Below, one piece after another: positions 6,081-10,145 of a stretch of DNA of 10,145 bases. A model generated the notes under the pieces. That model did no database searches and was not told the origin of the DNA. It saw nothing but the letters and a program-made list of their open reading frames with translations. Made by a program: the position numbers and the translations under genes. Numbering within the stretch: the stretch's first letter is position 1; each line of letters opens with the position of its first letter. This stretch comes from an uncultured Phycisphaerales bacterium (lineage in GTDB: Bacteria > Planctomycetota > Phycisphaerae > Phycisphaerales > SM1A02): NCBI GenBank assembly GCA_946886375.1, contig CAMPIL010000104.1:1-10145 (forward strand), written 5' to 3'.

Positions 6081-6085
6081 GGAGG
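6081..6085 (+). promoter_or_regulatory. Ribosome binding site fixing the repressor GTG start
   Basis: GGAGG lies 8 bases before GTG at 6094. It decides between this start and in-frame GTG codons at 6040 and 6058; the codon at 6058 falls inside operator 2 and neither upstream codon has such a site. Confidence 0.85.
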
Positions 6086-6093
6086 ATTCAGCC

Positions 6094-6885
6094 GTGCAGA
6101 AAAGTTCAGAGGTCGGAACGCTGGTGCGTGAGTTGCGCGAGAAGCGCGGCATGACGCAACAGGCCCTGGCCAACGCCGTGGGCTGCAGCAAGGCCCAGTT
6201 CTCGCTCATGGAAGCCGGCAAGCGCACGATCACGATCGAGCGGGCCCGGCGTCTGGAAACCGCGCTGGGCATCGGCGACGGCTGCATCGTCGCCGCGCTG
6301 CAATGGCAGAACGTGCCTGCCAACATCCGCGCGCAGGTCGGGCGCTCCAACACGCAATCGCGCGCGCTGGCCAGCCGCATCAAGCACGCCTTGGCGAGCG
6401 AGAATCCACTGAAGCAGTTGCGCAAACTGGTGAACGCGCGCGCCTCCAACGTCGATGAACCGCTGCCGCTGCGGCAATTCCGCGGCATTCCCGTCGTCAA
6501 CAAGGTGGCGGCGGGATATCCCAAGGAGTTCACCGATCTGGATTACCCCGCAGCGGTTGCTGATGAATACATCGCCTGCCCGGACGTGAATGATCCCGAC
6601 GCTTTCGCCGCGCGCGTCGTGGGCGATTCCATGGAGCCGGACTACCGCGAAAACGACATCGTGGTGTTTGCCCCGCAGTTGCCCACGCCCTCGGGCACGG
6701 ATTGCTTCGTGCGATTGGAGCGCGACAATCAAACCACGTTCAAGCGCATTTATCTGGAAGATGACGGGCGCACCGTTCGCCTGCAGCCGCTGAACAACGC
6801 CTACGCGCCGCAAAGTGTTGATCGCGAAGCGATTGGGGGAATGTACGCGGCGTCGTACGTCATGCGGCGCGTCGCAAAAACCTGA
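6094..6885 (+). CDS. CI/LexA-like self-cleaving prophage repressor (XRE HTH + S24 peptidase)
   Basis: A 263-residue transcription repressor that should hold the prophage silent and be inactivated by RecA-stimulated self-cleavage on DNA damage. Seen: an XRE-type helix-turn-helix at about 9-58 (LRELREKRGMTQQALANAVGCS, written here only in part: GMTQQALANAVG); a linker (about 70-128); and an S24/LexA-like C-terminal domain with the cleavage Ala140-Gly141 in KVAAGYP, catalytic Ser179 in VGDSMEP and general-base Lys217 in TTFKRIYL. All three active-site elements are present, so it should be cleavable. The start is a GTG with a strong GGAGG. It is transcribed away from the HTH gene at 5516-5956 across the two palindromes it most likely binds. 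It is the rightmost phage-like gene seen. Confidence 0.93.
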   Translation: MQKSSEVGTLVRELREKRGMTQQALANAVGCSKAQFSLMEAGKRTITIERARRLETALGIGDGCIVAALQWQNVPANIRAQVGRSNTQSRALASRIKHALASENPLKQLRKLVNARASNVDEPLPLRQFRGIPVVNKVAAGYPKEFTDLDYPAAVADEYIACPDVNDPDAFAARVVGDSMEPDYRENDIVVFAPQLPTPSGTDCFVRLERDNQTTFKRIYLEDDGRTVRLQPLNNAYAPQSVDREAIGGMYAASYVMRRVAKT

Positions 6886-7126
6886 TCGCGCATCGGGCGA
6901 TGTCTCGCTGCGCTGGCGATCGCTTTGCGGGGGTCACTGCTCAAGTTGAGTCCGCCGCAGCGGGACGTTTTCACCGGCTGGCGGGGCGCGATTCGCGCCG
7001 CGCATGTTCTTAGGAATGCAAACGCAAATGGCGATCTGGCGCGCATGCGCGCATGTTCCGCAAGGCTCAGGCCATCTACACATTCAGAGAAGACCCGACA
7101 AGACAACTCGCGAAAGGAGCCTCAGC
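6886..7126. other. Intergenic region, likely prophage-host junction
   Basis: No gene was found in these 241 bases between the repressor and the PRC-barrel gene. The phage-like gene content ends here and host-type secreted proteins begin. There is no tRNA gene and no recognisable attachment core. A GC-only palindrome GCGCGCATGCGCGC occurs at 7039-7052. The ribosome binding site for the next gene (GGAG, 7116-7119) is at its end. Confidence 0.4.
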
Positions 7127-8455
7127 ATGATTTTCCGAATGTGTTTGCGAACTGCGGCGATTGCCGCCGCGCTCGTCCTGACGATGCCGAGCATCGCTCA
7201 GAACAATCAGACCAACCCAGACCAGGCCACTCAAAACCGCCTGCATCTCCGCCGCGCCTCGCAGTTGTGGGGCACCCAGGTGCAGACGCAGGACAATCAA
7301 AACGCCGGGCGCATCACGAACCTCGCGGTGAACCCCGAGACCGGCGACGTGGTGTTCGCGGTGATTGAAGTCCAGGGACAAAGCGGCCAGTACAAGATCG
7401 CGCCGTTTGAAGCGCTGACGTTCACCGACAGCACCGCGCGGTTGAACATCGACATGAATCGCTTTCGCAACGCGCCGCCGTTTGATCCCGCAGGCTGGAA
7501 CACCAAGGGCGACCCGCAGTGGGCGCGGATCGTGTTCCAGCACTATGGACTTTCCGCGGAAAAGGCCGAGGCCAAGGCGGTGTCTCAGGGCCGGCTGGTT
7601 CCCGTCACCGAATCGATGAAGTTGGAGGTGCAGAATCATCAGAACCAGGAATTGGGCCAGGTCGAGGACATGATGATCGACATGCGGCGCGGGCGCGTGG
7701 TGTACGCGGTGCTGTCGGGGGTGCCCGGTGTTGAGAACCGGCTTGTGGTCGTGCCGCTGCAGGCGATGAACTTCCGCGAAAACGAAAAGGTTTTCGTGTT
7801 GAACATGGACCGCAACCAGATTCGCAACGCGCCGTCGATTGAACCCAACAACTGGCAGCGGTTGGACAACACGCAGTTCGTCGAGCGCGTGGCGCAGTTC
7901 TACAACGTCGATGCGGATACGATCCTGGGCTACGTGCCGCCGGACCAGGGCAATTCAGACGACCCGGCATCGGGGAACAATCAGTCTGCCCGCGGCGGCT
8001 GGCAATTCCAAAGCGAATACGACCGGCAGTTTGATCCCAACAGCATCGTCACCATCAACGGTCGGGTGACGGCGGTGGAGACCTTCCGCCCCAACAACAG
8101 CATGACCGAAGGCGTGCGCCTGCGCGTGCAGACCAACGACAACCAGGTGGCCACGGTGCACCTTGGCCCGGCGTGGTTCATTGAGCACCAGACGGTGCAG
8201 TTGCGAGAGGGCGACCAGGTGCGCGTGACCGGCTCGCGCGTGTCGCGCGGCGCGCCGGACTACATCATGGCCACCGAAGTCCGCCGGGGCAACGAAGTGC
8301 TGTACCTGCGCGATCAGGACGGCAAGCCGCGCTGGGACGCCACGTTCCGCATGGGGCAGATCCGAGGCGATGACAACTTCGACGGCCAGCGCGGACGATC
8401 GGAAGATCGCCGCCGCGATGATGATCGAGGCCGCGGCAACACCAATCGTGATTGA
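7127..8455 (+). CDS. Secreted protein with two PRC-barrel domains and an OB-like domain
   Basis: A 442-residue exported protein of unknown function. Seen: a signal peptide (MCLRTAAIAAALVLTMPSIAQ, about 5-25); a first PRC-barrel unit (about 45-112, with VQTQDNQNAGRITNLAVNP and VVFAVIEVQG); a second, clearly homologous unit (about 162-230, with LEVQNHQNQELGQVEDMMID and VVYAVLSGV); both end in a matching DMNRFRNAPPFDP / DRNQIRNAPSIEP block, pointing to internal duplication; then a beta-rich domain (about 305-402; INGRVTAVETF, LGPAWFIEHQ, GDQVRVTGS) resembling an OB fold; and a charged tail of alternating R and D (415-442). PRC barrels are known from ribosome maturation and photosynthetic reaction centres, but here the protein is periplasmic or extracellular. 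The start is supported by a signal peptide and GGAG 7 bases upstream. It is monocistronic with a strong terminator. Confidence 0.87.
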   Translation: MIFRMCLRTAAIAAALVLTMPSIAQNNQTNPDQATQNRLHLRRASQLWGTQVQTQDNQNAGRITNLAVNPETGDVVFAVIEVQGQSGQYKIAPFEALTFTDSTARLNIDMNRFRNAPPFDPAGWNTKGDPQWARIVFQHYGLSAEKAEAKAVSQGRLVPVTESMKLEVQNHQNQELGQVEDMMIDMRRGRVVYAVLSGVPGVENRLVVVPLQAMNFRENEKVFVLNMDRNQIRNAPSIEPNNWQRLDNTQFVERVAQFYNVDADTILGYVPPDQGNSDDPASGNNQSARGGWQFQSEYDRQFDPNSIVTINGRVTAVETFRPNNSMTEGVRLRVQTNDNQVATVHLGPAWFIEHQTVQLREGDQVRVTGSRVSRGAPDYIMATEVRRGNEVLYLRDQDGKPRWDATFRMGQIRGDDNFDGQRGRSEDRRRDDDRGRGNTNRD

Positions 8456-8492
8456 TCCCGGCGCCTGAACCGACCAAGAGTGGTTGAACAGA

Positions 8493-8534
8493 CCTCGTGC
8501 CCGATGAAGCAATTCATCGGGCATGGGGTTTTTT
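8493..8534 (+). terminator. Intrinsic terminator of the PRC-barrel gene
   Basis: A stem of 11 perfect pairs, TGCCCGATGAA (8498-8508) with TTCATCGGGCA (8513-8523), loop GCAA (a stable tetraloop type), extended by five more pairs to 8493-8528 with G-U allowed, then TTTTTT (8529-8534). It starts 38 bases after the stop codon. Confidence 0.95.
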
Positions 8535-8614
8535 GGCGCGCCAACCGGAGGTGTGCGCGATCCAGGCGCGAATTCCCGTTCGCCTTCGGTCAATCGTGAG
8601 GTACACTCGGCCTC

Positions 8615-9706
8615 ATGCACAACAGACGATTCAACGCGCCGTGGGCCGCCGCTGGCCTGATGGGTGTCATGGGAGTGATGTTGACGCTGCATCCGCAGCG
8701 GGCTGCGGCCAGCGCGCTCGGTCAGACCATCGCGTCGCGCGTGGATGCGGTGAATTACCGGCACTATCTCGATGATCTGTTGTACACGCACGCCGGCAGC
8801 AACAAGGGCGTGAACGGCGCGCAGCACGATTTATGCCGCGACACTATCGCCGCCACCCTGCAGAGTTTCGGGCTGAGCGTGGAACTGCACCCGTTCCTCT
8901 ACAACGGCAACACGTACTACAACGTGATCGGCACCAAGACCGGCACGCAGTTTCCCGCGGCGCAGTACCTCATCGGCGCACATTACGACACCGTGAACAA
9001 TCCCGGCGCCGATGACGATGCCTCGGGCGTGGCGGCGGTGCTGGAGATCGCGCGCGTGCTCAGCCAGTATCAGACCGCCTCCACCATCAAGTTCTGCGCG
9101 TGGGACCGCGAAGAACAGGGCAAGATCGGATCAACCGCCTACGTGAACACCCACACCGGCGCGGATGTTCGTGGCATGGTGCAGTTGGACATGATCGCGC
9201 ACGACGTCGGCGCCAATCGCCAGGACATGTGGGGCAACGCGGCGTCGGCCCCGCTGCGCACCGCTTTGCAGAACGCGGCAAGCCTGTACGGCAACGGCAT
9301 CAACTTCGTCTACGCGGGCAACGCGACCTTCAGCGATCACGCGCCTTTCGCCAGCGCAGGCTACCAGGCGTTTTGCTTTGTCGAATACAACTACCAGGTC
9401 TTCGGCTGCTACCACCAGCCGTGCGATTCGATCGACATGCCCAACTACATCCACTACGACTTCGCGGCGAACCTGACGCGATCGGTCGCGGGCTGGCTGG
9501 CGGATGCGGCGGGGGCATTCAAGCTCGGCGATCTCGATCACAACGGCTTGGTGAACGTCAACGACCTGCTCGGCGTGATCAACGCGTGGGGCGCGTGCGC
9601 GAATTGCCCGCCCACCGGAAATTGCGCCGCGGACGTCGCGCCGGCAGCCGGTGATTGCCAAGTGAATGTGAACGATCTGCTGGCGATCATCAACAACTGG
9701 GGGTAA
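8615..9706 (+). CDS. Secreted M28-family zinc metallopeptidase with C-terminal dockerin-like domain
   Basis: A 363-residue exported aminopeptidase-like enzyme that would remove residues from peptides using two zinc ions. Seen: a signal peptide (about 1-33, ending AAASA); an M28 domain (about 38-300) with ligand candidates H123 in GAHYDT, an Asp in the DDD of NPGADDDASG (133-135), the E166-E167 pair in WDREEQG, D192 in VQLDMIAHD and H267 in CYHQPCDS; C265 and C270 flank the last and may form a disulfide. The tail (305-363) holds two dockerin-type repeats, GDLDHNGLVNVNDLLGVIN and GDCQVNVNDLLAIIN, each ending in WG. Such tails are frequent on secreted planctomycete proteins; whether they bind a cohesin is unknown. 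The Shine-Dalgarno is poor (GTGAGG, 13 bases upstream). All catalytic ligands look intact. Confidence 0.93.
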   Translation: MHNRRFNAPWAAAGLMGVMGVMLTLHPQRAAASALGQTIASRVDAVNYRHYLDDLLYTHAGSNKGVNGAQHDLCRDTIAATLQSFGLSVELHPFLYNGNTYYNVIGTKTGTQFPAAQYLIGAHYDTVNNPGADDDASGVAAVLEIARVLSQYQTASTIKFCAWDREEQGKIGSTAYVNTHTGADVRGMVQLDMIAHDVGANRQDMWGNAASAPLRTALQNAASLYGNGINFVYAGNATFSDHAPFASAGYQAFCFVEYNYQVFGCYHQPCDSIDMPNYIHYDFAANLTRSVAGWLADAAGAFKLGDLDHNGLVNVNDLLGVINAWGACANCPPTGNCAADVAPAAGDCQVNVNDLLAIINNWG

Positions 9707-9977
9707 GGGGATTTGGATTTCGGATTGCAATAGCTGGCACTCAGGCCTTCGCCGGTGAAATCGCGGCCACGAGGTTCTCGGATGTGTGCTATCCCAAAGG
9801 GCTGGCTGATGCCGAATCGCGGCGCGGCGGCTCGCCACGTCGAGGACTTGGCGCGGACCTGCGAATTCGGTGATTTGTGTCGCTTTTGAATGGTGCTTGG
9901 CGCATACTGGGGACAACGAGATTCCGCCGCCCGCGATGTCGGCATGAATGTGGCCACCCCTGCCTGGAAGTAGCCCC
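9707..9977. other. Intergenic region, no gene or clear terminator seen
   Basis: These 271 bases between two co-oriented secreted-protein genes contain no supported reading frame, and no hairpin followed by a T tract was found after the M28 stop. The next gene's ribosome binding site (GGAAG, 9965-9969) is at its end. Open frames here on the opposite strand lack coding character and overlap the M28 gene. Confidence 0.5.
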
Positions 9978-10145
9978 ATGTGCCGATTCGCAAAGTGGAA
10001 ATCCGTAGTCGCAGTCCTGACGATCGCCGTCATTCAGCCGCGGTCGATTGCGGATGAAGTGTGGCAATCGCTTGGCAGCGGGATGGACAGCTATGTACGA
10101 GCACTGGCCATCTACAACGGCGAATTGATTGCCGGGGGCGACTTC
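9978..10145 (+). CDS. Secreted beta-propeller-like repeat protein, 5' part only
   Basis: Only the first 56 codons are in the window. Seen: a basic start and hydrophobic segment MCRFAKWKSVVAVLTIAVIQ, likely a signal peptide ending near SIADE (about 26), then VWQSLGSGMDSYVRALAIYN followed by GELIAGGDF. The W-x-x-LGSGM...VRALAIYNGELIAGG pattern is the unit of WD/Kelch-like repeat proteins that are abundant in planctomycete genomes, normally repeated many times with GG-F strands and often ending in a sorting domain. The start has GGAAG 8 bases upstream. The function is unknown, and the repeat number and C-terminus lie outside the window. Confidence 0.8.
   Translation, partial: MCRFAKWKSVVAVLTIAVIQPRSIADEVWQSLGSGMDSYVRALAIYNGELIAGGDF

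Noticed and set aside
6040..6093. Upstream GTG start extending the repressor by 18 residues
   Set aside because: The extension would translate the operator palindrome and has no ribosome binding site, whereas GTG at 6094 has GGAGG 8 bases before it.
7039..7052. GC-only 14-base palindrome GCGCGCATGCGCGC
   Set aside because: Short alternating GC palindromes are expected by chance in this GC-rich sequence and no partner site was seen.
7955..8827. Minus-strand open frame of 290 codons
   Set aside because: It crosses the PRC-barrel gene, its strong terminator and the M28 start, with no recognisable motif.
9131..10033. Minus-strand open frame of 300 codons
   Set aside because: It is antisense to the M28 domain and its dockerin-like tail and shows no family resemblance.
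1..10145. CRISPR array, tRNA, rRNA, transposase or riboswitch
   Set aside because: No regularly spaced repeats, tRNA cloverleaf, transposase motif or known riboswitch pattern was recognised on either strand.

Overview
The window suggests a GC-rich member of the Planctomycetes, probably of the Phycisphaerae type. The evidence is a PEP-CTERM surface protein, an M28 peptidase ending in a dockerin-like double repeat with the NVNDLL...WG pattern, and the start of a secreted protein with W-x-x-LGSGM / YNGELIAGGDF repeats. These features are common in that phylum. No rRNA or tRNA gene, CRISPR array or integrase was seen, so the taxonomic placement is an inference from protein style.

Positions 1 to about 6885 look like one arm of a prophage or phage-derived island. 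On the minus strand, in order of transcription, it holds: a small two-helix-turn-helix protein (5516-5956), an ABC-type ATPase (4679-5368), a GNAT acyltransferase overlapping it by 4 bases (3840-4682), a short lipoprotein-like membrane protein (3454-3780), an orphan ParB-like protein (2678-3337), a terminase small-subunit candidate (1200-1658) and the terminase large subunit (1-1203, cut by the window edge). Facing away on the plus strand is a CI/LexA-like self-cleaving repressor (6094-6885). The divergent region contains two related palindromes (5983-6002 and 6045-6064), which look like the repressor's operators and probably form the lysogeny switch.

A PEP-CTERM protein gene (1895-2521, plus strand) sits between parB and the terminase genes in the opposite orientation, with its own ribosome binding site, a possible promoter and a strong terminator. 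That is the layout of a phage 'moron' (cargo) gene. A perfect 24-base AT-rich palindrome overlaps the 3' end of parB and is a candidate parS-like or repressor site.

Positions 6886 to 10145 read as ordinary host chromosome: a secreted PRC-barrel protein with a strong terminator (7127-8534), a secreted M28 metallopeptidase with a dockerin-like tail (8615-9706), and the start of a secreted beta-propeller-like protein (9978 to the window edge). The prophage edge probably lies in 6886-7126, but no attachment site was recognised.

The most unusual content is the ABC-ATPase/GNAT pair. It looks like a split form of the COG2401-type 'ABC ATPase fused to acetyltransferase', a family of unknown function, carried here in a phage packaging and partition neighbourhood.
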